A DNA stretch of 10,645 nt from Clostridia bacterium (GTDB lineage: Bacteria; Bacillota; Clostridia; Oscillospirales; CAG-272). Positions 1 through 7,083 of this stretch are shown here, piece by piece. The notes beneath the pieces are model-generated. The model had not been told where the DNA came from. It saw only the letters and a list, made by a program, of their open reading frames with translations, and searched no databases. Where the stretch lies: assembly GCA_017452215.1 (NCBI GenBank), contig JAFTMU010000277.1, forward strand, positions 1 through 10,645, written 5' to 3'. The translations under genes were made by a program, and so were the position numbers. Positions within the stretch are counted from its first letter, which is position 1, and the number at the start of each line of letters is the position of its first letter.

Positions 1-712
1 AAAGGACCACCGCCAAGGCGTTTTCTCCCTGTATGCAGGAAAGCACCAGAAGCGGAACGGCGCCTAAAATACAGATCACGCATCCCACTGTCACAAACAA
101 ACGGTGCTTTGGCGCAAACTGTGAATGCCTCTTCCCGATCTCTTGGGAAAGCGTCTCCGACAAGCAAATGGATTCCTTTTCCAAATAGTCAAACTCCGAC
201 AGACGCATACCGTTCGGAATGAAGATCGCCACCGCCACGGCAACGAATGCCAAAAGCACACCAAGACCGATCCCTACCGCCAATCCCTCACCAAGCATTC
301 CCGCATCCGCAGCACCTGCAAGGCAGATCAAGCAAATGGGCGAAAGGATGCAAAGCATCACCCCAAGGGCAAACCGCCAAGAAAGCAGACGCACCGTTTG
401 AAGATATCGCTCTGCCTCTGCTTTTTCCACTCGGCGGAGAGGGATCATTTCCGTTTGCTCCTGTCCCTCTGCCGTCTCCCCGACTTTACTTTTTCTTGCT
501 TCCGTTACGCCTTGAAGCTCGTCCTTCAAAAGCTCATCCGTGCTCACACCAAACAGATCGCTCAAAGAGATGATCTTATCAAGATCGGGATTGGAAAGTC
601 CGCTCTCCCATTTGGAGACCGATTGTCTGGAAACCTCCAATCTCTCGGCAAGCTCCTCCTGCGACCAGCCCTTTTGCTTTCTCAAGCGTATAATTTTGTC
701 CGCAAGCTTCAC
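1..712 (-). CDS. XRE-family HTH transcriptional regulator fused to membrane segments (C-terminus cut by window edge)
   Basis: The visible 237 codons encode an N-terminal Cro/C1-type helix-turn-helix (about residues 5-60), with WSQEELAERL followed by the recognition-helix pattern VSRQSVSKWESG. A charged linker (about 62-112) leads to three hydrophobic stretches at about 113-133, 142-166 and 205-227, so the product is probably a membrane-tethered DNA-binding protein. The start is the GTG at 710-712, because an AGGAGG box (720-725 on this strand) lies 8 nt upstream; no ATG fits better. There is no stop before position 1, so the gene is partial. The HTH call is seen directly and is secure. HTH-plus-membrane proteins of this build are common in Bacillota and often control their own gene or a neighbouring transporter or stress gene, but no target can be read here. 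The partner gene may lie beyond the left edge. Confidence 0.85.
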   Translation of the reverse strand, partial: MKLADKIIRLRKQKGWSQEELAERLEVSRQSVSKWESGLSNPDLDKIISLSDLFGVSTDELLKDELQGVTEARKSKVGETAEGQEQTEMIPLRRVEKAEAERYLQTVRLLSWRFALGVMLCILSPICLICLAGAADAGMLGEGLAVGIGLGVLLAFVAVAVAIFIPNGMRLSEFDYLEKESICLSETLSQEIGKRHSQFAPKHRLFVTVGCVICILGAVPLLVLSCIQGENALAVVL

Positions 713-719
713 AGTCAAT

Positions 720-727
720 ACCTCCTG
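720..727 (-). promoter_or_regulatory. Shine-Dalgarno site that fixes the GTG start of the HTH gene
   Basis: The minus strand reads CAGGAGG, then eight bases (TATTGACT), then GTG. The near-perfect anti-16S match and normal spacing are the reason for choosing a GTG start at 712. Confidence 0.8.
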
Positions 728-745
728 TTGCTTATTTGTACTGCT

Positions 746-774
746 ATTTTATCAAAATCGGTCATAAAACGCAA
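746..774 (-). promoter_or_regulatory. Probable sigma-A-type promoter of the HTH regulator gene
   Basis: On the minus strand TTGCGT (769-774) is separated by 17 bases from TAAAAT (746-751). Transcription would start near 739, giving a leader of about 27 nt with the ribosome site inside it. The -10 matches TATAAT at five of six positions; the -35 matches only at TTG. A perfect TTGACA also lies upstream (about 793-798), but no good -10 sits 16-18 bases from it. The gene may also receive read-through from the HAD gene, since I see no terminator on this strand in the gap. Confidence 0.5.
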
Positions 775-815
775 GCAATCAGACTTGGAAATTTGTCAAC
801 CAGCGGTTGCGTTTT
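766..815. repeat. Nine-base inverted repeat AAAACGCAA / TTGCGTTTT in the HTH promoter gap
   Basis: The arms lie at 766-774 and 807-815, exact over nine bases and 32 bases apart (about 41 bp centre to centre, close to four helical turns). The left arm covers the -35 box of the HTH gene promoter. It could be an operator, possibly for autoregulation by the HTH protein, but that is inference from position alone. Confidence 0.45.
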
Positions 816-823
816 TCTTTTTT
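797..823 (+). terminator. Terminator-like hairpin with T-rich tail, plus-strand orientation
   Basis: The plus strand reads CAACC (797-801), loop AGC, GGTTG (805-809), then a T-rich run broken by one C to 823. The shape fits a short intrinsic terminator, but only for rightward transcription, and no rightward gene precedes it. It could stop antisense transcripts entering the HAD gene, or be chance in an AT-rich gap. The five-pair stem is weak. Read on the minus strand the hairpin lacks a T-tract, so it does not terminate the HAD message. Confidence 0.25.
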
Positions 824-1526
824 ACTCCTTCTCGGCATTCAAAAGCCTCAGAACATCAAGAAATTCCGACAATCGGCGGATCTCAAAATCAGGAACGATA
901 TCCTCCCTTTCCTCCCGCTCGTGAGGGACGAACAGGCAGGTACGGATCCCTGCGTTGATCCCGCCTTGAATGTCCGAGGTCAGACTGTCTCCCAAGATCA
1001 CGGCACGGTCGGGGGAGAACTGGGGTATTTGCGCAAAGCATGCGTCAAAAAACGCCTTTTTCGGTTTATTCGCCCCCACCTCCTCGGAGATGAAGATCCC
1101 GTCAAAATACCGAGCGATCCCAGAGGAAGCAATGCGGCTTCTTTGCACCGAGAGATTTCCGTTGGAGACGATATACAAGGAATATTTCCCATACAGCTTC
1201 TGCAACAGGCTCGGTGCGCCGTCGATAAACAAATGCCCCGTGGAGAGGTTCTTTTCGTACAAATGCTGCGCCATAGAGGGAGATGCGCCCACCCCCATCT
1301 CGGCAAACAAGCGCTCAAACCGAACCGTTTTTAATTGCTCCCTGGTTACCTCGCCACGCTCCAATTTTCTCCACTGCTCCAAATTGATCTCACGGTAACG
1401 TGCGATCACACACTCCTCCGGCTCCCTTGCCAGCAAGGTAGAAAGGGTGGCTCGGATCGCCGCCGCTTCCGTGCGGCGGAAATCCAGGATCGTATCGTCA
1501 AGATCAAGAAAAATAAACTGTATCAT
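822..1526 (-). CDS. HAD-superfamily hydrolase, YjjG/YfnB-type noncanonical pyrimidine nucleotidase
   Basis: This 234-residue protein shows all four HAD motifs: DLDDT with nucleophile Asp8 and acid/base Asp10, SNG at 121-123, Lys154 in GANKPKKAFF, and GDSLTSD at 179-185 carrying the Mg-binding acidic residue. A helical cap lies between motifs I and II (about 15-100), as in subfamily IA. The IPQFSPDRAVILGDSLTSDIQGG region closely resembles Bacillus YfnB and E. coli YjjG. That family dephosphorylates nucleoside monophosphates and removes noncanonical pyrimidine nucleotides (house-cleaning) in the cytosol; the exact substrate here is inferred. The gene starts 10 nt after dnaE stops, and its ribosome site TAAGGA overlaps the dnaE stop codon, so it is very likely the last gene of the murB-whiA-dnaE operon. 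A nucleotide-pool phosphatase next to a polymerase makes functional sense. Length is typical. Confidence 0.85.
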   Translation of the reverse strand: MIQFIFLDLDDTILDFRRTEAAAIRATLSTLLAREPEECVIARYREINLEQWRKLERGEVTREQLKTVRFERLFAEMGVGASPSMAQHLYEKNLSTGHLFIDGAPSLLQKLYGKYSLYIVSNGNLSVQRSRIASSGIARYFDGIFISEEVGANKPKKAFFDACFAQIPQFSPDRAVILGDSLTSDIQGGINAGIRTCLFVPHEREEREDIVPDFEIRRLSEFLDVLRLLNAEKE

Positions 1527-1536
1527 TCTGCTTTCC

Positions 1537-4500
1537 TTATTTCAAAATCACGTTCTCCTCGCCCAACAGATCCTTCAATTCCTTCAGCACGTAGTGCGAC
1601 AGATAAATCCCCACAGGCGTGGTTTCATAGCGCTTTTCGTCCGCATAGTAGAAATAGGTAGGAAACGGACCTTCAAAGATGTCGGTCAGATTGTGCGCCT
1701 TTGCAAATTCAAGGCTCCTCTCCCCGGGAACTCTCAAAAACAGACGCTGCGCACGGGAAAGATCCTCCCTCTCCGCTTTCGGCGCAGATTCCTTGGGGAC
1801 AGGCGGAGTATAGCTCATGCTTCCGTCCTCGTTCTCCCGAAACTCCTCGGGACGAAAACGGTTGTTCTCTACCAACGCCTCCATGCGGTGCACCAGGAGC
1901 TTTGGAGGCTCGTCCTCTCTAAGGGAAATATTTCCGCCTACGTAAACTCCGTTGTCCTGTCTTATCAGATGTGAGAACTCTAAATAGCGGCGGGAAAACG
2001 CAACGCATTCGATTTCCGCCATGCGATCCTCTAAGGTAAAGAATGCCATCTTTTCACCGCCACGGGTGTTCTTTACGGTCACCGAGGTGATCATTCCCAC
2101 CACCTTGGCGTAGTCCTTATCCTCGGGCTCGGCATCCTCCCCCACGATATCCAGAATGGATTGCGGCTTGAACAATGCAATGTGCTTTCCGTATTCGTCC
2201 AGCATATTGCCGGAAAAATACATTCCTGCGGCTTCCTTTTCCATCATCAATTTTTCCCTGACGCCAAGCTCGGGAATATTGGGATAGGAAACCGTGGGGG
2301 CATCCACCGCCGATGCGCCAAGGGAGGAGAACATATCCAGCTGTCCCTCCAGATTGTTTCTGCCTCTCTCCGATGCGCTGTCCAGCATGATCTCATACAC
2401 GGCAAGCAAACGGCTGCGGTAAACACCCAGACGGTCAAAGGCACCGCCCTTGATCAGGGATTCCACCATTCTCTTGTTCAACTCTCCCGCAGGCATACGG
2501 TTGACAAAATCCTCAAAGGAGGAAAAAGCGCCCCTTTTGCGTTCCTCAAAGATCTGCTTTAAGAACTGCACGCCTACGTTTTTCAGAGCCAACAGTCCAA
2601 AGCGAATGTTCTTTCCGTCGGTGGAAAAATACATACGGCTCTCGTTAATGTCGGGCGGCAGGACTCGAATGCCTCGTGAGGAGCATTCGGCAATATACTC
2701 CGCCACCTTGGTCTGACTGCCAAGAACGCTGGTCAAAAGCGCCGCAAAATACTCCTGCGGATAATGGCATTTAAGGTATGCCGTGCGATAAGAGATCATC
2801 GCATACGCCGCCGCATGGGATTTGTTAAACGCATAGTTGGCAAAGCTCTCCATGTCGGCAAAGAGCTGCTCCGCCACACCACGCTCAATTCCACGCTCCA
2901 AGGCTCCCGAAACGAATGCCTCCCTCTCCGAGAGCAGCACGTCCGCCTTCTTTTTTGACATGGCACGGCGCACCACGTCGGCATGTCCGAAGGTATATCC
3001 CGCAATCTGGCGGAAAATACTCATGACCTGCTCCTGATAGACCACGCACCCATAGGTAGAGCGCAAGATCGGCTCCAATTCGGACGTGGCATAGGTCACC
3101 TTTTCTGGGTGATGACGACACTCAATAAAGGTGGGAATAGAATCCATGGGGCCCGGGCGATAGAGAGCGATGGCGGCAATAATATCGTCAATGCTCTCGG
3201 GCTGTAAGGAGGTCAGCATCTGCTTCATTCCTCCCGACTCCAATTGGAACACGCCTCCCGTTTTTCCCGAGGAGATCAAGGCATAGGTATCCTTATCGTC
3301 CAAGGGAAGCTTTTCAATATCAAACGCCGGCTCATTCTCTGCGATCAGCTCCTCTGCCTCGTGAATAATGGTCAGGTATCTGAGGGCAAGAAAATCAAAT
3401 TTGAGCAAGCCCAATTTTGCTACCGTATCCATATCAAACTGGGTCACCACGGTGCCATTGCTCACGGCAAGGGGCACGTAGGTGGAAATGGGACGGTCGG
3501 TGATGACCACGCCTGCGGCGTGGACCGAGATGTTGCGAGGCATTCCCTCCAGCGCCATTGCCGTGTCCACCAACCGCTTCACCTGCTCCGAATCGGTATA
3601 CAGACGGCGCAGATCGGGCATTTTCAGCGCCATTTCAATGGTGATATTCAATTCCTGGGGAATGGCTCTTGCCACTGCATCCACCTCGGCATAGGACATT
3701 CCAAGCGCCCGTCCCACGTCACGAATGGCGGCACGGGCAGCCAGTGTACCAAAGGTCACGATCTGGGAGACGTGATCTGCGCCGTACTTGCTTGTGACGT
3801 ATTGGATCACCTCGTCCCGTCGGTTGTAGCAAAAGTCGATATCAATATCGGGCATGCTGACACGCTCGGGATTGAGGAATCGTTCAAAGAGCAGATCAAA
3901 ACGCAAGGGATCCACGTCGGTGATCCCCAAGGAATACGCCACCAGACTTCCCGCCCCCGAGCCTCTGCCGGGTCCCACGGGAATATCCTTGGAGCGTGCA
4001 AAATTCACGTAGTCCTGCACGATCAAAAAGTAATCGGCGTACCCCATTTTTCCAATGACGTCCAATTCGTATTCGGTGCGCCTTTGGTAGTCCTCCCGGG
4101 TATATTGATCGAAAACGATATGCCCACGTGCCACCCGATCCAAAAAGCCCTTCTCTGCAAGGTGTCGCAAATGCTCCTCGGCGCTCACACCCACGGGTGT
4201 GGGGAATTTAGGCAGATACGTGGTGGAAAAATCAAACTCCACGTTGCATCTCTCGGCAATACGTGCCGTATTCTCCACCGCCTCGGGATATTGGCGGAAC
4301 AGCATGGACATCTCTGCCGAATCCTTAAGATAAAACTCATCGGTGGCAAATGCCGCAGGTCTGCCCGCATCCACGGTCGTGTTGGTCTGAATGCACATCA
4401 GCACCGCCTGGGTGTCGGCATCCTGCCGACGCAGATAATGGCAATCGTTGGTGGCTACCAAGGGGAGCTCGCACTCACGGGCAAGCTCTGCCAAAAGCGG

Positions 4501-5061
4501 CAGCACCTGCTTTTGCTCGGAAAGACCGTGATCCTGGATCTCAATGTAAAAATGATCCCTTCCAAAGATCTCGCTATACCGTTTTGCAACCGCTCTCGCC
4601 TCGGAAAAATCCCCCTTTGACAAAAGCTTGGGGATCCGACCGCCCAAGCAAGCGGAAAGAGCGATCAAGCCTTCGGAATAGGTACGCAGTAGCTCATCGT
4701 CTACTCTTGGCTTGTTGTAAAAGCCCTCGGTAAAGGAGCGGGAAACCATTTCGATGAGATTGCGGTATCCCGTTTCGTTCTCACAAAGCAGGACCAGATG
4801 GTCGGCATAGCCCTCCCCCGTGTTGGTCTTATCAAAGCGTGAGGTGGGAGCCACGTACACCTCGCAGCCAATGATGGGATGCACCCCCTCGGCACGGCAG
4901 GCACGGTCAAATGCCACGGCGCCGTACATTACGCCGTGGTCGGTAATGGCAACCGCCTCCTGTCCGCATTCCTTCACCCGCTTGGGGATCTCGGAAATAC
5001 GGCAGGCGCCGTCGAGAAGGCTGTATTCACTATGCAAATGCAAATGGACAAATCCGTTCAT
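1537..5061 (-). CDS. dnaE: DNA polymerase III alpha subunit (DnaE)
   Basis: Replicative C-family DNA polymerase, 1174 residues, the size of a full DnaE. The N-terminal PHP domain (about 1-280) has HLHLHSEYSLLDG, ITDHG, GCEVYV, SACLGG and TNDCHYL, and keeps all nine metal-ligand positions. The palm has GPGRGSGAGS (363-372) and PDIDIDF (404-410), with catalytic aspartates D405 and D407, and the third at D556 in KFDFLALR. The fingers follow (about 590-800), then the tandem HhH region, a beta-clamp binding pentapeptide QLDMF at 907-911, an OB-fold (about 985-1050) and a conserved tail ending LLGEENVILK. The ATG overlaps the whiA stop as ATGA, with AAAGGAG five bases upstream, which implies translational coupling. 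Bacillota usually also carry PolC, so DnaE may share the fork or extend primers; PolC is not in this window. Identification is secure. Confidence 0.98.
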   Translation of the reverse strand: MNGFVHLHLHSEYSLLDGACRISEIPKRVKECGQEAVAITDHGVMYGAVAFDRACRAEGVHPIIGCEVYVAPTSRFDKTNTGEGYADHLVLLCENETGYRNLIEMVSRSFTEGFYNKPRVDDELLRTYSEGLIALSACLGGRIPKLLSKGDFSEARAVAKRYSEIFGRDHFYIEIQDHGLSEQKQVLPLLAELARECELPLVATNDCHYLRRQDADTQAVLMCIQTNTTVDAGRPAAFATDEFYLKDSAEMSMLFRQYPEAVENTARIAERCNVEFDFSTTYLPKFPTPVGVSAEEHLRHLAEKGFLDRVARGHIVFDQYTREDYQRRTEYELDVIGKMGYADYFLIVQDYVNFARSKDIPVGPGRGSGAGSLVAYSLGITDVDPLRFDLLFERFLNPERVSMPDIDIDFCYNRRDEVIQYVTSKYGADHVSQIVTFGTLAARAAIRDVGRALGMSYAEVDAVARAIPQELNITIEMALKMPDLRRLYTDSEQVKRLVDTAMALEGMPRNISVHAAGVVITDRPISTYVPLAVSNGTVVTQFDMDTVAKLGLLKFDFLALRYLTIIHEAEELIAENEPAFDIEKLPLDDKDTYALISSGKTGGVFQLESGGMKQMLTSLQPESIDDIIAAIALYRPGPMDSIPTFIECRHHPEKVTYATSELEPILRSTYGCVVYQEQVMSIFRQIAGYTFGHADVVRRAMSKKKADVLLSEREAFVSGALERGIERGVAEQLFADMESFANYAFNKSHAAAYAMISYRTAYLKCHYPQEYFAALLTSVLGSQTKVAEYIAECSSRGIRVLPPDINESRMYFSTDGKNIRFGLLALKNVGVQFLKQIFEERKRGAFSSFEDFVNRMPAGELNKRMVESLIKGGAFDRLGVYRSRLLAVYEIMLDSASERGRNNLEGQLDMFSSLGASAVDAPTVSYPNIPELGVREKLMMEKEAAGMYFSGNMLDEYGKHIALFKPQSILDIVGEDAEPEDKDYAKVVGMITSVTVKNTRGGEKMAFFTLEDRMAEIECVAFSRRYLEFSHLIRQDNGVYVGGNISLREDEPPKLLVHRMEALVENNRFRPEEFRENEDGSMSYTPPVPKESAPKAEREDLSRAQRLFLRVPGERSLEFAKAHNLTDIFEGPFPTYFYYADEKRYETTPVGIYLSHYVLKELKDLLGEENVILK

Positions 5062-5960
5062 AATGACTCCTTTGATTGCTCCGCCGCATCCATCAATTTT
5101 TGCAGACGGTGATTCAAGCCGGACTTGGAGATGGGGGGCGTATGCAGCTCCTTCAGCTCGTCCAAGGAGGCATCGGGATTCCGATAGCGCAACAGTGCCG
5201 TGACTTTGAGCGCCTCGGGCAAGGCGTCCAGCTTTCCGCTCGCCATCAACCGTCCGATCGCCTCCATTTGTCGGGCGGCGGCTTGAATGGATTGTTCGAT
5301 ATTTTTTGCCACACAGTTGGTGGCTCGGTTTTCGTTGTTTCTGGTATCCCGTGCGATACGGGCATTGTAAAACTCAAAAATGATACTATGGGAGCCCATC
5401 AGGGTGATCAGGTCCCCCACCGACGTGCTATCCTTGTAGTAAAGCCCCACCCCCGCAGACCGTTTGATCCGCTTTGGCGGATACCCCAAGGAATCGAGAA
5501 AGAGAGCGACCGTATCGCAAGGAACAAAGGACGGAAGCAACAGCTCCAAATGAGAGGAGCTCTTGGGATCGTTCACCGTCCCCGCCGCAAAAAACAAACC
5601 CCTGAGGAACGCAGAGCGACACCCCTCGCAAGCCGAGAGATGCAGAAGCGCATCAAGATCGGCGTCGGGCGCTTGCAAGGCGCTGACCAATTTTGCGGCA
5701 GCGGGCGAGTCAATGTAAAGATCCCAATAGCGGTGTCCGTGATCTCCCGTGGATAAGATCTCCGCTTTTTTTGCATAGGTCTTTTCCAAGACCTCGGCAG
5801 CCACGGAGGCAGAGATCTCCCATCGGCAACGCAAGGAGGAACGGGACGCCGACACTCTTTTGGCAAGGATCAAAAATCCCGCACCCAGGGCACGTCTGCA
5901 ACAGGACTTTTTGATCACTGCTTCGGAAAGCTCCCTGCGCACCTGATCTGCAAATGACAT
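5058..5960 (-). CDS. whiA: WhiA, DNA-binding sporulation/cell-division regulator
   Basis: A 300-residue protein with the two-part WhiA build. A LAGLIDADG-like domain lacking nuclease function (about 20-200) includes FLRGLFFAAGTVNDP at 118-132. A C-terminal helix-turn-helix follows (about 245-300), with LPEALKVTALLRYRNPDASL and PPISKSGLNHRL. The RDTRNNENRATNC stretch (204-216) is also typical. I place the start at the ATG at 5958-5960, giving MSFADQVRREL, because family members begin this way and an AAAGGAG box lies nine bases upstream. A longer reading starting 42 bases earlier adds an untypical MRYGSYKSG leader with no clear ribosome site. In Streptomyces WhiA controls sporulation septation; in Bacillus it affects cell division and chromosome segregation. 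The stop overlaps the dnaE start. The glmR (yvcK) and rapZ genes that commonly precede whiA in Bacillota are absent. Confidence 0.95.
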   Translation of the reverse strand: MSFADQVRRELSEAVIKKSCCRRALGAGFLILAKRVSASRSSLRCRWEISASVAAEVLEKTYAKKAEILSTGDHGHRYWDLYIDSPAAAKLVSALQAPDADLDALLHLSACEGCRSAFLRGLFFAAGTVNDPKSSSHLELLLPSFVPCDTVALFLDSLGYPPKRIKRSAGVGLYYKDSTSVGDLITLMGSHSIIFEFYNARIARDTRNNENRATNCVAKNIEQSIQAAARQMEAIGRLMASGKLDALPEALKVTALLRYRNPDASLDELKELHTPPISKSGLNHRLQKLMDAAEQSKESL

Positions 5961-5982
5961 CTCCGTTTTCTCCTTTCCCGAT

Positions 5983-6882
5983 TTATAAGAACCGTATCTC
6001 ACATTCCAGCTCTACGCCTGTCTGCAACAGAACCTCGGAGCGAATCTTCTCTACTAAACGTTTGACGTCCTCAGCGGTGGCGCCTCCCACGTTGACGATA
6101 AAGCCTGCGTGCTTTTCCGAAACACGTGCGCCCCCCACCGTTAGTCCCTTCAGACCGCAATCCTCGATCAGCTTCCCTGCAAAATATCCGTGGGGACGCT
6201 TAAAAACGCTCCCCGCACTGGGGTATTCCAAGGGCTGGGTGGTGCGCCGTCGACTCCAATACTCACTCATTGCAGCGGAAATGCTTTCTTTTTTTCCCTC
6301 TTTAAGCTGCATTTCCGCACCAAGGATCACGTAGCGGGGAGAATGATTCTCGTACACCGAGGTACGCACGCCAAACCCTTGGGCGTCCCCCTCAAAAAAG
6401 CCGATCTTGCCACTCTGTGTATCGTAATATTCCGATCTGACACAAATATCTCCCATACACCCGCCAAAGGCGCCGGCATTCATAAATACGCCGCCGCCCA
6501 CGGTACCGGGAATGCCAAAGGCAAACTCCGCTCCCGAGAGAGATGCGTCCCTTGCGGCGTTGGCAAGAGTAGAAAGAGATACGCCCGCATCGGCATTGAT
6601 GCGCTCACCGTCGATCCGCATAGTCCGACAGCGATCAGTAAATACCGCAGCTCCCGAAAGCCCTCCGTCGGGAAAGACCACGTTGCTTCCCTTTCCGATC
6701 ACGGTAATGGGAATCTCCCGCTCGACAAGGATCGCAAGCCCCTCGGACAGCTGTTCTTTTGTTTTGGGAAAGATCGCCAAAGCGGCAAAGCCCCCGATGC
6801 GAAAGCTGGAATGCTCGGACAGAGGACAGACTGTTTCCCAAACGATCCCCGCTTTTTCCAAGGAGCGCAGTAATTTTTCCAT
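5983..6882 (-). CDS. murB: UDP-N-acetylenolpyruvoylglucosamine reductase (MurB)
   Basis: Cytosolic FAD enzyme that reduces UDP-GlcNAc-enolpyruvate to UDP-MurNAc with NADPH, the second committed step of peptidoglycan synthesis. The 299 residues show the FAD-binding region with SSFRIGG (25-31), GKGSNVVFPDGG (63-74) and GIPGTVGGGVFMNAGAFGG (123-141). The C-terminal substrate domain has AGSVFKRP with catalytic proton donor Ser225, and a LECEIRF tail with Glu295. Arg173 in FGVRTSVY matches the catalytic arginine of the YRxS motif, but the preceding tyrosine of many family members is Val172. The ATG at 6880-6882 has GGAGG six bases upstream. It is the first gene behind a strong promoter (6915-6943) and is followed 22 nt later by whiA. 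The length and short tail fit the Gram-positive type of MurB. Confidence 0.97.
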   Translation of the reverse strand: MEKLLRSLEKAGIVWETVCPLSEHSSFRIGGFAALAIFPKTKEQLSEGLAILVEREIPITVIGKGSNVVFPDGGLSGAAVFTDRCRTMRIDGERINADAGVSLSTLANAARDASLSGAEFAFGIPGTVGGGVFMNAGAFGGCMGDICVRSEYYDTQSGKIGFFEGDAQGFGVRTSVYENHSPRYVILGAEMQLKEGKKESISAAMSEYWSRRRTTQPLEYPSAGSVFKRPHGYFAGKLIEDCGLKGLTVGGARVSEKHAGFIVNVGGATAEDVKRLVEKIRSEVLLQTGVELECEIRFL

Positions 6883-6914
6883 TCCGATCCTCCCTCATCA
6901 CTTAATATAATTAC

Positions 6915-6943
6915 ATTATACTCTCTTTTGCAGGAAAATGCAA
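6915..6943 (-). promoter_or_regulatory. murB: Promoter of the murB-whiA-dnaE-HAD operon
   Basis: On the minus strand TTGCAT (6938-6943) is followed by exactly 17 bases and a perfect TATAAT (6915-6920). AT-rich DNA upstream of the -35 could serve as an UP element. The predicted transcript start near 6908 gives a leader of about 25 nt containing the GGAGG ribosome site of murB. Confidence 0.75.
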
Positions 6944-7013
6944 TATAAAAGTTTTGAAAAGCGACATTTTGGCAAAAATGAATTTACAAAATAAAAGTAT
7001 TTTTCCTATTGCA
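6939..7013. repeat. Dyad TGCAATA / TATTGCA overlapping both divergent -35 boxes
   Basis: The seven-base arms lie at 6939-6945 and 7007-7013, about 68 bp centre to centre, each overlapping the -35 of one of the two outward promoters. The symmetry is exact over seven bases, with A-rich flanks on the outer side of each -35. Part of it follows from both promoters having TTGCA as -35; whether a protein uses it is unknown. Confidence 0.4.
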
Positions 7014-7037
7014 AAACGTCAAAAAATGCGGTATAAT
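7009..7037 (+). promoter_or_regulatory. coaE: Promoter of the coaE-slt-M18-prfA gene cluster
   Basis: TTGCAA (7009-7014) is followed by 17 bases and a perfect TATAAT (7032-7037). Transcription should begin near 7044, leaving a leader of roughly 95 nt before the coaE ATG. It is back to back with the murB promoter and almost mirror-symmetric to it. Confidence 0.75.
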
Positions 7038-7051
7038 AAGATGAATAGATG

Positions 7052-7083
7052 TGCGTTTTTCGATTTTCAACCGAAAAAACGCA
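7052..7083 (+). promoter_or_regulatory. Imperfect hairpin in the coaE 5' leader
   Basis: TGCGTTTTTCG (7052-7062) can pair with CGAAAAAACGCA (7072-7083) around a nine-base loop, with one extra A bulged. It lies within about 10 nt of the predicted 5' end of the mRNA. No T-tract follows it on either strand, so it is not a terminator as such. It could stabilise the 5' end, be a DNA operator just downstream of the promoter, or form part of a small leader structure. It does not resemble a riboswitch class I recognise. Confidence 0.4.

Noticed and set aside
125..958. Open frame of 277 codons on the plus strand across the HTH gene and the gap
   Set aside because: It runs antisense to the HTH gene and the end of the HAD gene, contains a run of Phe from the T-tract, and shows no domain.
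3244..4620. Open frame of 458 codons on the plus strand antisense to dnaE
   Set aside because: Shadow of the conserved polymerase palm and PHP regions; composition is His/Gly/Ile-rich and unlike a real protein, and it has no ribosome site.
5961..6002. 14-residue N-terminal extension of WhiA
   Set aside because: The extension overlaps the end of murB, has no good ribosome site, and family members begin at the MSF start used here.
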